DNA of 64,000 nt from Bacillota bacterium (GTDB taxonomy: Bacteria > Bacillota > Clostridia > Lachnospirales > Lachnospiraceae): assembly GCA_023390555.1 (NCBI GenBank), contig JAEWCQ010000046.1, positions 1-64,000 of the forward strand. Direction: 5' to 3'. The stretch's first letter is position 1. Every line of letters starts with the position of its first letter. A program made the translations under genes and the position numbers. Below are positions 52,082 to 62,538 of this stretch, piece after piece. The notes under the pieces were generated by a model. That model saw nothing but the letters and a program-made list of their open reading frames with translations, was not told where the DNA came from and searched no databases.

Positions 52082-53755
52082 GTGGAAATTAATACAATAG
52101 ATGCTGCGGTTTTTTCGAAAATGTTTCTTGCCGGGGCAAAAAATTTAGAGGCAAAAAAGGAATGGATCAATGAGTTGAACGTGTTCCCGGTACCGGATGG
52201 GGATACGGGAACGAACATGTCCATGACGATTATGTCAGCGGCAAAAGAAGTTCATGCATTGGAGAATCCGACGATGGCGGAATTGGCAAAGGCAATTTCA
52301 TCCGGTTCACTCCGCGGTGCAAGAGGTAACTCCGGTGTCATACTGTCTCAGTTATTTCGTGGATTTACAAAAGTAATTGCAGAGTACGATACGCTGGATG
52401 TTGTTGTATTATGCGAAGCGATGCAGAAGGCTGTTGAGACTGCATATAAGGCAGTTATGAAGCCGAAGGAGGGAACGATCCTCACGGTTGCAAGGGGAGC
52501 TGCCAATAAGGCTCTCGAACTGTGTGAGGAAACGGATGATCTTGTATTCTTTGTTGGTGAAGTCATCAAAGAGGCAGAGCACGTATTAAGTAAGACCCCG
52601 GATATGCTTCCGGTATTGAAACAGGCAGGCGTAGTAGATTCCGGTGGACAGGGACTTGTACAGGTGCTCAAGGGCGGGTATGATTCTCTGCTTGGAAAAG
52701 AAATTGACTATACCATCGAAGGTGGCAAGGAGGGCTCTGGAATTGTACAGATTTCCTCACAGGCGGAGCAGGATATCAAGTTTGGCTACTGCACTGAATT
52801 TATTATTGTATTAAAGAGACCGCTGTCTGAAAGTCAGGAAGCGGAATATAAGGAATATCTGGAATCCCTCGGCGATTCCATTGTTGTTGTTGCGGATGAT
52901 GAGATTGTGAAGACCCATGTACATACCAATGATCCGGGGCTTGTAATTCAGAAGGCATTGACACATGGTTCTCTCAGTAAAATCAAAATCGACAACATGC
53001 GTGAAGAACATCAGGAAAAATTGATCAAAGACGCAGAGAAGATTGCAAAACAGCAGGCAGAAGAAAAGAAACAGAAAAAAGAAGCGGAACCTGCAAAGGA
53101 AATGGGATTCATTTCAGTTTCTATCGGTGAGGGGATCAATGAGATCTTCCGTGGACTTGGTGTGGACTATATTATTGAAGGCGGTCAGACCATGAATCCG
53201 AGTACGGAAGATATGCTGAATGCCATTGAACAGGTCAATGCAGAACATATTTTCATACTGCCGAATAACAAGAATATCATACTGGCTGCCAATCAGGCGG
53301 CAAGCCTGGTGGAAAATAAAAAAATCATTGTCATTCCTACAAAGACTATTCCGCAGGGGATGACTGCTCTGATTAATTTTATTCCGGACCGTCCGGCAGA
53401 TGAGAATGCAAAGCGCATGACTGAGGAGCTGGAAAACGTGAAAACCGGTCAGGTGACTTATGCAGTCCGTGATACGGAGATCGATGATAAGATCATCAAG
53501 CAGGGTGATTATATGGGAATTGGAGACAAATCCATACTTTCAGTCGGCTCTGATATGGTCGAAACTACCAGAGAAATGATTGCTTCGATGGTAGATGAGG
53601 AAACTGCAATTATCTGTATTTACTATGGAGAAGAGATAGAAGAGGAAGATGCGCATACACTGGGTGCGGAGCTGGAAGAGGAATATTCCGATGTAGAAGT
53701 GGAAATCCATTACGGCGGGCAGCCGATTTACTACTATGTGATTTCCGTAGAATAA
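52082..53755 (+). CDS. fakA: Fatty acid kinase, catalytic subunit (DhaL/DegV fusion, YloV)
   Basis: The 557-residue protein has an N-terminal DhaL kinase domain (NVFPVPDGDTGTNMSMT with the metal-binding aspartates, GARGNSGVILSQL, VVDSGGQGL), a middle domain and a C-terminal DegV-like part (about residues 340-557). FakA phosphorylates fatty acids held by a separate DegV protein (FakB), for exogenous fatty acid use. The start is a GTG at 52082 after AAGGAGG. The Lys/Glu-rich linker near residue 325 is normal. Confidence 0.93.
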   Translation: MEINTIDAAVFSKMFLAGAKNLEAKKEWINELNVFPVPDGDTGTNMSMTIMSAAKEVHALENPTMAELAKAISSGSLRGARGNSGVILSQLFRGFTKVIAEYDTLDVVVLCEAMQKAVETAYKAVMKPKEGTILTVARGAANKALELCEETDDLVFFVGEVIKEAEHVLSKTPDMLPVLKQAGVVDSGGQGLVQVLKGGYDSLLGKEIDYTIEGGKEGSGIVQISSQAEQDIKFGYCTEFIIVLKRPLSESQEAEYKEYLESLGDSIVVVADDEIVKTHVHTNDPGLVIQKALTHGSLSKIKIDNMREEHQEKLIKDAEKIAKQQAEEKKQKKEAEPAKEMGFISVSIGEGINEIFRGLGVDYIIEGGQTMNPSTEDMLNAIEQVNAEHIFILPNNKNIILAANQAASLVENKKIIVIPTKTIPQGMTALINFIPDRPADENAKRMTEELENVKTGQVTYAVRDTEIDDKIIKQGDYMGIGDKSILSVGSDMVETTREMIASMVDEETAIICIYYGEEIEEEDAHTLGAELEEEYSDVEVEIHYGGQPIYYYVISVE

Positions 53756-53769
53756 CAGGAGAACAGGTT

Positions 53770-55827
53770 ATGGATATCAATTCTTCGATTCGAGAACTAA
53801 AAGGAATTGGTGAAAAGACAGGTAAGACCTTTGAAAAGCTGGGAGTTTATTCCATCCGGGATATGCTCCTGGCTTTTCCGCGTGATTATAAGAAAATGCC
53901 ACAGTGTGAGAAAATCGAGACATTGACTGTCGGAACGGAATGCGCAATCCAAGCGGTAGTCAATGGGGCACCCCTGGTAAAAAATACACGCAGTATATCC
54001 CTGACACTTGCGCATGCATCTGATGGGACAGGCAGTATCCAGCTGCTGTGGTATCGTGCACCGTATCTGAAAAACAGCTTAAAGAGTGGTGCAAGTTATA
54101 TTTTCTGCGGGAAGCCGGTCTGGAAAAATAATGAGATACGGATGGAACAGCCTGCCATATACTCAGAGAGCCAGTATCAGGAACTTACAGGCTCTTACCA
54201 GCCGGTCTATGCACTTGTCAAAGGGATTACCAATCATCTGTTCCGAAAAACGATGAAACAGGCCTGCGACGTAATCGGGGAAGAGATTGAATTTCTTCCG
54301 GAAGAAATTCTTGAGCGCCAGCAGCTCTTTCCTTATGTACAGGCAATTCGGGAGATCCATTTTCCGAGCAGTCTGGAACGATTGCAGAAGGCACATGACC
54401 GTCTTGCATTTAATGAGTTTTTTCTGTTCCTGCTGCAGATGAAGATTCTGAAGGAGAGCTATGAAAAACTGGCAAATCTGTGTGTGATGCAGGATTGTTC
54501 GATTGCTGATACGATTACAGCAAAACTGCCGTATCAGCTGACAAATGCGCAGAAGCATTCCATAGAGGAGATTCTGACAGATATGAAGGGGCCGTATGCA
54601 ATGCAGCGCCTTCTGCAGGGAGATGTCGGGTCCGGAAAGACGATTGTTGCATTTCTTGCGATGGCCGTGGCGGCTGCGAATGGTTACCAGTCTGCAATCA
54701 TGGCACCCACTGAAGTACTGGCAAGACAGCACTATGAAACTTTTTTGCAGTGGAGCAGAGAATTCACGCTTGATTTTCCGGTTCTGCTTTTGACAGGCTC
54801 ACAGACGCAAAAGGAAAAAAGAGAGATCTATCGGCGCATTGAATCGGAAAAAGGTGCACTGATTATAGGTACGCATGCACTCATTCAGGAAAAAGTCAAT
54901 TTTCATGATCTTGGGCTCGTGGTGACCGATGAGCAACACCGGTTTGGTGTCAGGCAGCGCGAGATCCTGGCAGAGAAGGGGATGTCGCCGCATATCCTTG
55001 TCATGAGTGCAACGCCGATTCCGAGAACACTGGCAATTATCCTGTACGGAGATTTTGATGTTTCGGTCATGCGGGAACTTCCTTCCAACCGGCTTCCAAT
55101 AAAAAACTGCATTGTAGATGAACACTATCGGGAAAAAATCTACGCATTTCTGAAAAAAGAAATTGCAGAAGGACATCAGGTCTATATTATCTGTCCGCTG
55201 GTGGAGGAAAGCGAAAATATGGAAGCACAGAATGTCGTGGATTACACCGCTCAGGTGAAAGAAAAAATGGCGGCGCATATAAAAGTGGCGTATCTGCATG
55301 GAAAAATGAAACCGGGTGAAAAGAATGAGATTATGGAAGAATTTGTAAAAAACAGGATCCAGATTCTCGTTTCGACTACGGTGATAGAAGTCGGTGTAAA
55401 TGTTCCGAATGCAACTGTGATGATGATTGAGAATGCGGAACGGTTCGGACTGGCTCAGCTGCATCAGCTTCGCGGGCGTGTCGGAAGAGGGTCTGCGCAG
55501 TCTTATTGTATCATGGTCAATGCGTCTGGAACAAAACAGGCTTCGAAACGTCTCGGCATTCTGGAAAAATCAAATGACGGATTTGAAATTGCGAAAATGG
55601 ATTTGAAATTAAGAGGACCGGGAGATTTTTTTGGCCTTCGTCAGAGCGGTCTGCTGGAATTTCAGGTAGGCGATGTTTTAAATGATGCAGGAATCCTGAC
55701 GTCTGCTGCGGAAGAAAGTTCACTTCTCTTTCAGACAGATCCGGCACTGAACTGCGAAAAAAACAGGCGATTGCGAAATGCTCTTGATAATTGCGGAATA
55801 AATTCAGAAAGTGTTGTAAATATTTAG
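53770..55827 (+). CDS. recG: ATP-dependent DNA helicase RecG
   Basis: The 685-residue helicase has the N-terminal wedge domain with the helical SIRELKGIGEKTGKTFEKLGV start, then the two RecA-like domains: Walker A LLQGDVGSGKTIVAFLAM, DEQH box VVTDEQHRFGVRQR, SATPIPRTLAII, and VIEVGVNVPNATVMMIENAERFGLAQLHQLRGRVGR, and the C-terminal TRG region. It remodels stalled forks. Slightly short among RecG proteins but complete. It follows fakA by 14 bases. Confidence 0.96.
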   Translation: MDINSSIRELKGIGEKTGKTFEKLGVYSIRDMLLAFPRDYKKMPQCEKIETLTVGTECAIQAVVNGAPLVKNTRSISLTLAHASDGTGSIQLLWYRAPYLKNSLKSGASYIFCGKPVWKNNEIRMEQPAIYSESQYQELTGSYQPVYALVKGITNHLFRKTMKQACDVIGEEIEFLPEEILERQQLFPYVQAIREIHFPSSLERLQKAHDRLAFNEFFLFLLQMKILKESYEKLANLCVMQDCSIADTITAKLPYQLTNAQKHSIEEILTDMKGPYAMQRLLQGDVGSGKTIVAFLAMAVAAANGYQSAIMAPTEVLARQHYETFLQWSREFTLDFPVLLLTGSQTQKEKREIYRRIESEKGALIIGTHALIQEKVNFHDLGLVVTDEQHRFGVRQREILAEKGMSPHILVMSATPIPRTLAIILYGDFDVSVMRELPSNRLPIKNCIVDEHYREKIYAFLKKEIAEGHQVYIICPLVEESENMEAQNVVDYTAQVKEKMAAHIKVAYLHGKMKPGEKNEIMEEFVKNRIQILVSTTVIEVGVNVPNATVMMIENAERFGLAQLHQLRGRVGRGSAQSYCIMVNASGTKQASKRLGILEKSNDGFEIAKMDLKLRGPGDFFGLRQSGLLEFQVGDVLNDAGILTSAAEESSLLFQTDPALNCEKNRRLRNALDNCGINSESVVNI

Positions 55828-55898
55828 ATTATTTCGGAGAATTTCGCCAAGAGTTAAATAAAATAGTCCTATTTTGCCGAATATTACTTGCTTTTTTG

Positions 55899-55927
55899 TT
55901 GAATTCTATACAATTTTTTGCTACAAT
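55899..55927 (+). promoter_or_regulatory. Sigma-A promoter of the second chemoreceptor gene
   Basis: TTGAAT and TACAAT are separated by 17 bases, 53 bases before the start codon. A GCCGAATA box at 55876-55883, resembling the sigma-D -10 element, lies just upstream with TAAA boxes at non-ideal spacing. Confidence 0.65.
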
Positions 55928-55979
55928 TATTTTAAATTATTCATATTGAGATTGAAGCAAAGAAGGCGGGGAAGATTTC

Positions 55980-58148
55980 ATGGAATCAACAAAAGGATTT
56001 GAAACAGATTTCAAAGAAGATACCAAAGCAAAAAGGCAAAAGGGGAAGAGAAAAAAGGAAAAGCAGAACAGGAGCACGGGTAAAAGTGCAAAAAAAGCAC
56101 AGAAAATCAGCGTAAAAATGCTTCGTACAATCTTGCCGGTTCTGATTGCCGGGATGCTGGTACTTGCGTTGCTGAGTATCGTAACAAGCCGTACGATCAT
56201 CCAGAATCAGGTGAAGACTCAGATGCAGCTGGAACTTGAAAACCGGGAAAGCGAGATTGTCTCCAAACTGGATGCCGCAGAGGCACTTGCCAAACACATG
56301 GCCGGTATTGTAGGGACTACATATAAAACGGAAGATCTGCTTTCTTATGTAGATTTTTTAAATAATATTATATACGAAGAAGACTGTATTTATGGGAGCG
56401 GTATCTGGTTTGAGCCGAATAAATATGATTCCAAGCAGCGTTTTGTAGGACCCTATGTATATAAAGATACAGACGGTCCGGTCTTGACTTATGATTACAG
56501 TAATAAGGACTATGATTATCTGAATAAAGACTATTATAAACAGGTGAAATCGAGTGGAGAGGTCTATTATACCGATGCCTATTATGATGAAACATTGAAT
56601 GTTACCATGCTTTCCATTGCGGCGCCGATCTTTGATCCGGATGACACCTTTATGGGCTGTGTTACCGTTGATATCACAACAGACACGATTCAGGATCTGA
56701 CCAAGGCAATACAGGTGGGAGACAGCGGAACAGCATTTCTTGTTCTTTCCGATGGTACTTATCTGGTCTGTAGTGACGCTTCCAAGGTGATGAACGTGAA
56801 AGTAACGGAGGATGAAAATCAGTCACTTGCAAAGGCAGGGAAAGAGATTGTCGCGAATAAAGAGGGAAATACCGTAATTAAGCAGGGCGGTGAATCCTAT
56901 CAGCTTTACTATGCACAGGTGCCGAATGTCAACTGGAAGCTGGCGATTACAATCAAAGATTCTGAATTGAATGAGCCGGTTATCAGTTTGGCAATTAAAT
57001 TATTTGGAGTTGCATTTGTGATCTGTATTCTCGTTGCGATTACCATTTTAAACCAGGTGCGCAGCGTAGCAAAACAGATTAACAAGGTGAAAAATTTTGC
57101 AGGTCATCTGGCAGACGGTAATTTTGCGGTTCAAGCACTCGAAAGCACGCGGAAGGACGAGCTTGGACTGATGGGTGATTCGCTGAACGAAATGTTTACG
57201 AATAACCAGAATATCATCCGTAAAATAGCAACTCATTCCAGGACAATGATTCATGCGAGTTCAGAATTGAAAGATTCTTCAAATGAATTAAAGGATCAAT
57301 TTTCTTTGATCGATAAGCTGATGAGCAAGGTGAACAGTGATATGACTTCTTCTTCCGCAGCGACAGAAGAGGTCAATGCTGCAGTCGAAGAGGTCAATTC
57401 CTCCGTGAATGTCCTGACCGAGGAAACCGGAAAAAGTCTGATTCTGTCAAATGAAATCAAGGGACGTGCAAACAAAATAGAAGTAAACAGCAAACAGTCT
57501 TACGTACTGGCAACGGAACTATCTGAGAAACATCGGAGCGGACTTCAGGAAAGTATCAAAAATGCTGCCGTTGTGCGATCCATTGGAGAACTGGCTGAAG
57601 TCATTTCAGGTATAGCCGAACAGATCAATCTGCTTTCTTTGAATGCCTCTATTGAAGCGGCCAGAGCGGGTGAGCAGGGAAAGGGATTTGCAGTTGTGGC
57701 CAGTGAAATCGGAAAACTTGCAAATGAGACCTCTCAGGCTGTGGACAAGATTAAAGTTACAATTGTGGATGTGCAGGGTGCTTTTGACAGCCTCGTTGGT
57801 CAGTCCGGTGCGATGATCGATTTTATGACGGGAACCGTAGCTCCTGATTACGATACCTTTGTACATGTATCCAGGCAGTATGGACAGGATGCACAGGCAA
57901 TTGAGAAGTTCTCCAATGACATCGCAGAGATGGCGTCCAACATCGATGTGATTATTCAGGAAGTGAGCCAGGCCATTCAAAGTATCGCGGAATCATCACA
58001 GAATACGGTTGAGAACAGCAATCAGATTCTCAGGTCCGTCGATTCGGTATCTCAAGTTGTGGACCGTGTTGCCGATATGTCGGTGGAGCAGGAAGGAATT
58101 GCATTCGAATTAAGCGACGTTGTCAGTCAATTTACAATTAAAGATTAA
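55980..58148 (+). CDS. Methyl-accepting chemotaxis protein with dCache sensor
   Basis: The 722-residue receptor begins with a very basic cytoplasmic tail of about 45 residues (Lys/Arg-rich), then a first membrane helix (about 50-72), a double-Cache extracytoplasmic domain (about 75-325; [40 protein letters not shown], then [20 protein letters not shown]), a second membrane helix (about 335-357), HAMP, and the signalling domain with its conserved tip ([20 protein letters not shown]). dCache domains often bind amino acids, but the exact ligand is unknown. No CheR-tethering peptide is seen. It stands alone, before a bidirectional terminator. Confidence 0.94.
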   Translation: MESTKGFETDFKEDTKAKRQKGKRKKEKQNRSTGKSAKKAQKISVKMLRTILPVLIAGMLVLALLSIVTSRTIIQNQVKTQMQLELENRESEIVSKLDAAEALAKHMAGIVGTTYKTEDLLSYVDFLNNIIYEEDCIYGSGIWFEPNKYDSKQRFVGPYVYKDTDGPVLTYDYSNKDYDYLNKDYYKQVKSSGEVYYTDAYYDETLNVTMLSIAAPIFDPDDTFMGCVTVDITTDTIQDLTKAIQVGDSGTAFLVLSDGTYLVCSDASKVMNVKVTEDENQSLAKAGKEIVANKEGNTVIKQGGESYQLYYAQVPNVNWKLAITIKDSELNEPVISLAIKLFGVAFVICILVAITILNQVRSVAKQINKVKNFAGHLADGNFAVQALESTRKDELGLMGDSLNEMFTNNQNIIRKIATHSRTMIHASSELKDSSNELKDQFSLIDKLMSKVNSDMTSSSAATEEVNAAVEEVNSSVNVLTEETGKSLILSNEIKGRANKIEVNSKQSYVLATELSEKHRSGLQESIKNAAVVRSIGELAEVISGIAEQINLLSLNASIEAARAGEQGKGFAVVASEIGKLANETSQAVDKIKVTIVDVQGAFDSLVGQSGAMIDFMTGTVAPDYDTFVHVSRQYGQDAQAIEKFSNDIAEMASNIDVIIQEVSQAIQSIAESSQNTVENSNQILRSVDSVSQVVDRVADMSVEQEGIAFELSDVVSQFTIKD

Positions 58149-58153
58149 TCAGG

Positions 58154-58190
58154 AAAAAAGGTGTGGATTCTTCTCAATCCACACCTTTTA
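58154..58190. terminator. Bidirectional terminator between the chemoreceptor and spore-protein genes
   Basis: AAAAGGTGTGGATT and AATCCACACCTTTT form a perfect stem of 14 bases with a six-base loop and T-runs on both strands. Confidence 0.92.
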
Positions 58191-58208
58191 TTTGATAAGC
58201 TTATCTGC

Positions 58209-58412
58209 TTATTTGCCGGCCATCTGTCTTTCCTGGGCCTCGATCATTTTCTTGACCATATAACCACCAACGGAACCATTCTGACGAGATGTTAAATCTC
58301 CGTTGTATCCATCAGAAAGTGGTACACCAAGCTCGTTTGCGACCTCAAACTTAAACTGTTTCAATGCACTTTTCGCCTCTGGAATTGCTGCTTTGTTAGA
58401 ACGATTTGTCAT
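58209..58412 (-). CDS. Alpha/beta-type small acid-soluble spore protein
   Basis: The 67-residue protein has the SASP signatures ALKQFKFEVANELGVPL and GYNGDLTSRQNGSVGGYMVKKMI, including the GPR protease site region. These proteins coat spore DNA and are degraded at germination. A very strong AAAGGAGGAAA site precedes the start. It shows that the host makes endospores. Confidence 0.96.
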   Translation of the reverse strand: MTNRSNKAAIPEAKSALKQFKFEVANELGVPLSDGYNGDLTSRQNGSVGGYMVKKMIEAQERQMAGK

Positions 58413-58538
58413 GATTATTTCCTCCTTTGGTAAGTCAGTAGCTTTTGTATAGTTGTAACTTTCTGTTACAATGATATTATCTGCACAGAAAAAGAAAATA
58501 CACAGGAAAAATCATCAAAATTTTACAAAAATTCGAAA

Positions 58539-60278
58539 TTAATCGGCAAGGAGCGTAATTCCTGTAATATCAGGATGAACTGCCATTGAATAGTTGGTGT
58601 GATAAATCACAAAGCCCGGAACGGCGCCGTTTGGTTTCTTCACATTTTTTCGCTCTAGATAATCGATCTCAATTTTTTCGTTTTCACGACCCTTCGAGTA
58701 AAAACCTGCCAGTCTTGCTGCCTCTTCGTAGGTCTTGTCCGGCAGCGGATTCCCTTCCGTTTTTACGATGACGTGTGAACCCGGCATGCCCTTTGCGTGA
58801 AACCACCAGTCGCCGCCATTCGCAAACTTAAAAGTGAGTTCATCATTCTGGTAGTTATTTTTACCAACATACATATGATAACCATCCGAAGAAAGATAAT
58901 GAAACGGCTTGCTCTTGATTTTGCCGTGCTTTTCTCCTGTTTTTTTTCGAATATAGCCGTAGGAGATCAGTTCGTCCTTAATCTGAACGAGGTCATCTTC
59001 CGATTCTGCGATGTTCAAAGCGGTCGCAATGGAGTCCAGATGCTCCATTTCCTGTTTTGTCTCTGCAACCAGCGATTCCAGTGCCTCACAGGTACGTTTC
59101 AGTTTATTGTATTTCGCAAAATATTTTTTTGCATTTTCCGCAGGTGTGAGCATGGGATCGAGCGGAATGACAATTTCCTGATTATCGTAGTAATTCTGAG
59201 CTGCAAAATTTTTCGCTCCTTCCGGAATATGATACCCATACGCGTGGATTAATTCTCCGTAGATACGGTATTTGTCACGCTGTCTGGTGTCTTCCATCTG
59301 TTTGAGCTGCAGATGATATTTTTTGACGTTCCGTTCTGTGGCGGTAGCAACGATCTTACGCAAATCTACGGATTTTTGACGGATTCTGGTATAGACATTC
59401 CTTCGTGCGTAGAATTGTTCCAGGATATAGGAAACGGATGTGTTGTATTCTTTTTCCATGTCCCGATACTGTGTCAGCTCTACCGGAGCAAAATCGATTG
59501 GCTGACCGTTCTGTAAAATCATGTGCGGTTGAAAAATTTCGTTTTTCACATCTTCCATCATCCAATTAAAATTGTGATAAAAATGCAGTTTTTCCTCTTC
59601 GGATAAGGCTGCAGCCGGCAGATCCGCATCAATCGAGGAACGGTAGCAGATCTCGTTGGCAATAACCGGACTGATGCCGGTGTAGGTCGTGTAGAGCGCT
59701 TTTGCTGCCGAAAGTGGTTTGCAAAGAACACGCTGTGCAAATTCCTCCCCGGTTGTCTGAAGCGGATCACACTTCTCCTGTGTCTGCGGAATGAAGTATG
59801 TTCGCCCCGGAAGAACCTCGCGGACGGAACTCATCTGTGAGGAAACATGCTTGATACTGTCGATGATTGTATCTTCTTCGTCGCAGAATACGATATTGCT
59901 GTGTTTCCCCATCAGTTCCACGATCAGCCTCTTTGTGCGCAGATCACCCAGCTCATCCAGATGCTCAATCTCAAAAAAAAGAATCCGTTCCATTCCGGGC
60001 TGGCGGATCTCTGTAATTCGTCCGTTTGCAATGTGCTTACGGAGCAGCATACAGAAATTCGGCGCAGTCATGGGACTTTGTTTATTCTTTTGTGTAAGAT
60101 AGACAAAAGGAAGCGAGGCATTTGCGGAAAGTGCAAGGCGGAAATTTCCCTCCGCGCTTTTTAAGGTGAGCAAAAGCTCATCGTTTTCCGGCTGGGCAAT
60201 TTTGCTGATCCTTGCATTCTTAATTGTTTTATTTAATTCTGTGACAAGACTTCTTACTGTAATACCATCTAATGCCAT
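58539..60278 (-). CDS. rqcH: NFACT family protein, ribosome quality control factor RqcH (FbpA)
   Basis: The 579-residue protein has the N-terminal NFACT-N domain (MALDGITVRSLVTELN, NFCMLLRKHIANGRI), a coiled-coil middle (about residues 280-430), and the C-terminal NFACT-R domain (YVGKNNYQNDELTFKFANGG, WWFHAKGMPGSHVIVK). RqcH binds stalled 50S-peptidyl-tRNA complexes and adds alanine tails; older names call it fibronectin-binding protein. The ATG at 60278 follows CAGGAGG; the open frame upstream of it has no site. The gene is divergent from yicC, as in Bacillus (yloA/yloC). Confidence 0.95.
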   Translation of the reverse strand: MALDGITVRSLVTELNKTIKNARISKIAQPENDELLLTLKSAEGNFRLALSANASLPFVYLTQKNKQSPMTAPNFCMLLRKHIANGRITEIRQPGMERILFFEIEHLDELGDLRTKRLIVELMGKHSNIVFCDEEDTIIDSIKHVSSQMSSVREVLPGRTYFIPQTQEKCDPLQTTGEEFAQRVLCKPLSAAKALYTTYTGISPVIANEICYRSSIDADLPAAALSEEEKLHFYHNFNWMMEDVKNEIFQPHMILQNGQPIDFAPVELTQYRDMEKEYNTSVSYILEQFYARRNVYTRIRQKSVDLRKIVATATERNVKKYHLQLKQMEDTRQRDKYRIYGELIHAYGYHIPEGAKNFAAQNYYDNQEIVIPLDPMLTPAENAKKYFAKYNKLKRTCEALESLVAETKQEMEHLDSIATALNIAESEDDLVQIKDELISYGYIRKKTGEKHGKIKSKPFHYLSSDGYHMYVGKNNYQNDELTFKFANGGDWWFHAKGMPGSHVIVKTEGNPLPDKTYEEAARLAGFYSKGRENEKIEIDYLERKNVKKPNGAVPGFVIYHTNYSMAVHPDITGITLLAD

Positions 60279-60371
60279 AAAAACCTCCTGAATCCAAATC
60301 TGTGATTTCGAAATAATATTCATTATAAGTAAAAATGAGTAAAAATACAAGGAAATGCGTAGGATTTGGGT

Positions 60372-60400
60372 TTGACTAATACCAATTTTTCAACTATAAT
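60372..60400 (+). promoter_or_regulatory. Sigma-A promoter of the yicC-remA-gmk-rpoZ unit
   Basis: TTGACT and TATAAT are separated by 17 bases, 30 bases before the yicC start. It is a near-consensus promoter. Confidence 0.85.
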
Positions 60401-60429
60401 ATATGCATCTATGCACATGGGAGGCATCT

Positions 60430-61308
60430 ATGATAAAAAGTATGACCGGCTTTGGACGGTGTGAAATAGAGGAAGACAACCGCAGAATTATAATTGAAAT
60501 GAAATCCGTGAATCATCGTTATCTGGATGTGAATCTGAAGATGCCGAAGCTGCTGAGTGCTTTTGAAAGTGCAATCCGAAATCTTTTAAAGGAATATATC
60601 CAGCGTGGGAAAGTCGATGTATTTGTGACCTATGAAGACAGTAATGAAGATAATTTTTCCTTAAAATATAATGAGACACTTGCAGGAGAATATCTCAAAT
60701 ACCTCAACCGCATGGCGGAGCATTTTGGAGTTGAAAATGACATCAGGGTGAGCCATCTTTCCAGATATCCGGAAGTGCTGACGATGGAACAGCAGGATGC
60801 GGACGACAAAAAGATCTGGGCCGTTCTGGAAAAGGCACTGCGCGGTGCCTGCGAAGAGTTTGTACAGACCAGGATTGCAGAAGGTGAGAATCTGAAACGG
60901 GATCTGATCCGTAAACTCGACACCATGCTGGCCTGCGTTGATTTCATTGAGGAACGTTCTCCGATTATTATGAAAGATTACAGAACAAAGCTGGAGAACC
61001 GGATTCAGGAGATTCTTGGTGACACGCAGATTGACGATGCGCGGATTGCAACAGAAGTGACCATTTTTGCCGATAAGATTTGTGTAGATGAGGAAACGGT
61101 ACGTTTGAAAAGCCACGTCCAGGCGGTAAAGGATACACTGCTCGACGGCGGCAGTATCGGACGTAAACTGGATTTTATTGCACAGGAGATGAATCGTGAA
61201 GCAAATACGATTTTGTCCAAGGCGAGTGATCTGGCGATTTCGGATGCCGGAATCAATCTGAAAACGGATATTGAGAAGGTTCGTGAACAGATTCAGAATA
61301 TTGAATAG
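60430..61308 (+). CDS. yicC: YicC/YloC family endoribonuclease
   Basis: The 292-residue protein has the YicC N-terminal signature MIKSMTGFGRCEIE, EMKSVNHRYLDVNLKMP, and the C-terminal DUF1732 (LKSHVQAVKDTLLDGGSIGRKLDFIAQEMNREANTI). The E. coli homologue is an endoribonuclease. GGGAGGC precedes the start. It starts a conserved unit with remA, gmk and rpoZ, 16 bases from remA. Confidence 0.95.
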   Translation: MIKSMTGFGRCEIEEDNRRIIIEMKSVNHRYLDVNLKMPKLLSAFESAIRNLLKEYIQRGKVDVFVTYEDSNEDNFSLKYNETLAGEYLKYLNRMAEHFGVENDIRVSHLSRYPEVLTMEQQDADDKKIWAVLEKALRGACEEFVQTRIAEGENLKRDLIRKLDTMLACVDFIEERSPIIMKDYRTKLENRIQEILGDTQIDDARIATEVTIFADKICVDEETVRLKSHVQAVKDTLLDGGSIGRKLDFIAQEMNREANTILSKASDLAISDAGINLKTDIEKVREQIQNIE

Positions 61309-61324
61309 CAGGTGAAAATACAAT

Positions 61325-61588
61325 ATGGCGGGATTAATGAATATCGGATTCGGGAATGTGGTTCATACGGAAAAGATTGTAGCGATCATCACCCCGGACT
61401 CTGCACCGGCAAAACGGATAATTCAAAGAGCAAAAGAGGAAGAACGCATGATTGATGCCACACAGGGGCGCAGGACGCGTTCTGTGATCATCATGGAGCA
61501 CAATCAGGTTGTATTATCTGCATTGCAGCCGGATACGCTCTCGGGAAGGTTTTTAGAATTTTATACAGATACAGAGGTTAAATCATGA
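61325..61588 (+). CDS. remA: RemA-like regulator (DUF370)
   Basis: The 87-residue protein matches the DUF370/RemA family ([46 protein letters not shown]). The Bacillus RemA is a DNA-binding ring activator of matrix and osmoprotection genes. The order yicC-remA-gmk-rpoZ is conserved. The stop overlaps the gmk start (ATGA). Confidence 0.94.
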   Translation: MAGLMNIGFGNVVHTEKIVAIITPDSAPAKRIIQRAKEEERMIDATQGRRTRSVIIMEHNQVVLSALQPDTLSGRFLEFYTDTEVKS

Positions 61589-62220
61589 AAAAGCAAGGTA
61601 TACTTATCGTAGTTTCGGGATTTTCCGGTGCGGGAAAGGGTACCATCGTCAAAGAATTGATGGTAACATATCCGGAACATTATGCACTCTCCGTTTCGGC
61701 AACTACAAGGAATCCAAGACCGGGAGAATTGGACGGGAAGGAATATTTCTTTCACACAAGGGAAGAATTCGAGGAAATGATAAGGGAGGATGCTCTGATC
61801 GAGCATGCGGAGTATGTAAAGAACTACTACGGAACACCGAGAGCATATGTAGAAGAACAGATGAATGCGGGAAAAGATGTTATATTGGAAATCGAAATTC
61901 AGGGAGCCTTAAAGGTTAGGGAAAAGTTCCCGGAAGCGCTGCTTCTTTTTGTATCGACGCCAACTGCCGACGTGCTGAGAAGCCGTCTGGTCGGGAGAGG
62001 CACGGAGGATATGGATACGATCCGTGCACGGCTGGCAAGAGCTGTCCAGGAGGCGGACGGCATTGAACGTTATGATTATTTTGTGATCAACGATGCGCTG
62101 CGTGCGTGCGTGGAGGAAGTTCATGCAATCGTAACAGGCGAGCACAACCGTGTATCACGTAATATAAATTACATCAATCATATCAGAGAAGAACTGTCAG
62201 GTTTTTCGAAAGGAGAATAA
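61585..62220 (+). CDS. gmk: Guanylate kinase
   Basis: The 211-residue enzyme phosphorylates GMP to GDP. It shows the P-loop [15 protein letters not shown], the GMP-binding [13 protein letters not shown] and [17 protein letters not shown], and [14 protein letters not shown]. Length and motifs are normal. It overlaps remA by four bases and is followed by rpoZ two bases later. Confidence 0.97.
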   Translation: MKKQGILIVVSGFSGAGKGTIVKELMVTYPEHYALSVSATTRNPRPGELDGKEYFFHTREEFEEMIREDALIEHAEYVKNYYGTPRAYVEEQMNAGKDVILEIEIQGALKVREKFPEALLLFVSTPTADVLRSRLVGRGTEDMDTIRARLARAVQEADGIERYDYFVINDALRACVEEVHAIVTGEHNRVSRNINYINHIREELSGFSKGE

Positions 62221-62222
62221 TT

Positions 62223-62474
62223 ATGATACATCCATCTTATGTAGAACTTATGAAGGTCGTGAACAATGACGTTGAGGTCGGGGAAGAGCCGGTCATAAAC
62301 AGCCGTTATTCCATAGTAATTGCAGCAGCAAAACGTGCAAGACAGATTATCGGCGGAGACGACCCGCTGGTCGATCATGCAAGAGGCAAAAAGCCATTAT
62401 CAGTTGCCGTAGACGAATTATACAGTGGAAAAGTCAAAATCATCGGAGAAGATGAAAGTTCGGAAGAAAAATAG
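62223..62474 (+). CDS. rpoZ: RNA polymerase omega subunit
   Basis: The 83-residue protein has the omega signature RYSIVIAAAKRARQII and KPLSVAVDELYSGKV. It helps assemble RNA polymerase. AAGGAG precedes the start. After its stop a GC-rich imperfect hairpin (about 62487-62514) precedes rimO; without a T-run I do not call it a terminator. Confidence 0.95.
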   Translation: MIHPSYVELMKVVNNDVEVGEEPVINSRYSIVIAAAKRARQIIGGDDPLVDHARGKKPLSVAVDELYSGKVKIIGEDESSEEK

Positions 62475-62538
62475 ACGTATTCATGGGGGGTGACAGGTCA
62501 GTCTGTGCACCCTTCTATACGTGTTACATGGAGGAAAA

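Noticed and set aside
54799..55464. A 221-residue open frame on the minus strand within recG
   Set aside because: It is antisense to conserved helicase motifs, and its composition is typical of a shadow frame.
60661..61323. A 220-residue open frame on the minus strand within yicC
   Set aside because: It is the shadow of a conserved gene and shows no family motif.
62475..62538. GC-rich imperfect hairpin between rpoZ and rimO as terminator
   Set aside because: The stem has a bulge and no T-run follows; I note it in the rpoZ entry but do not call it.
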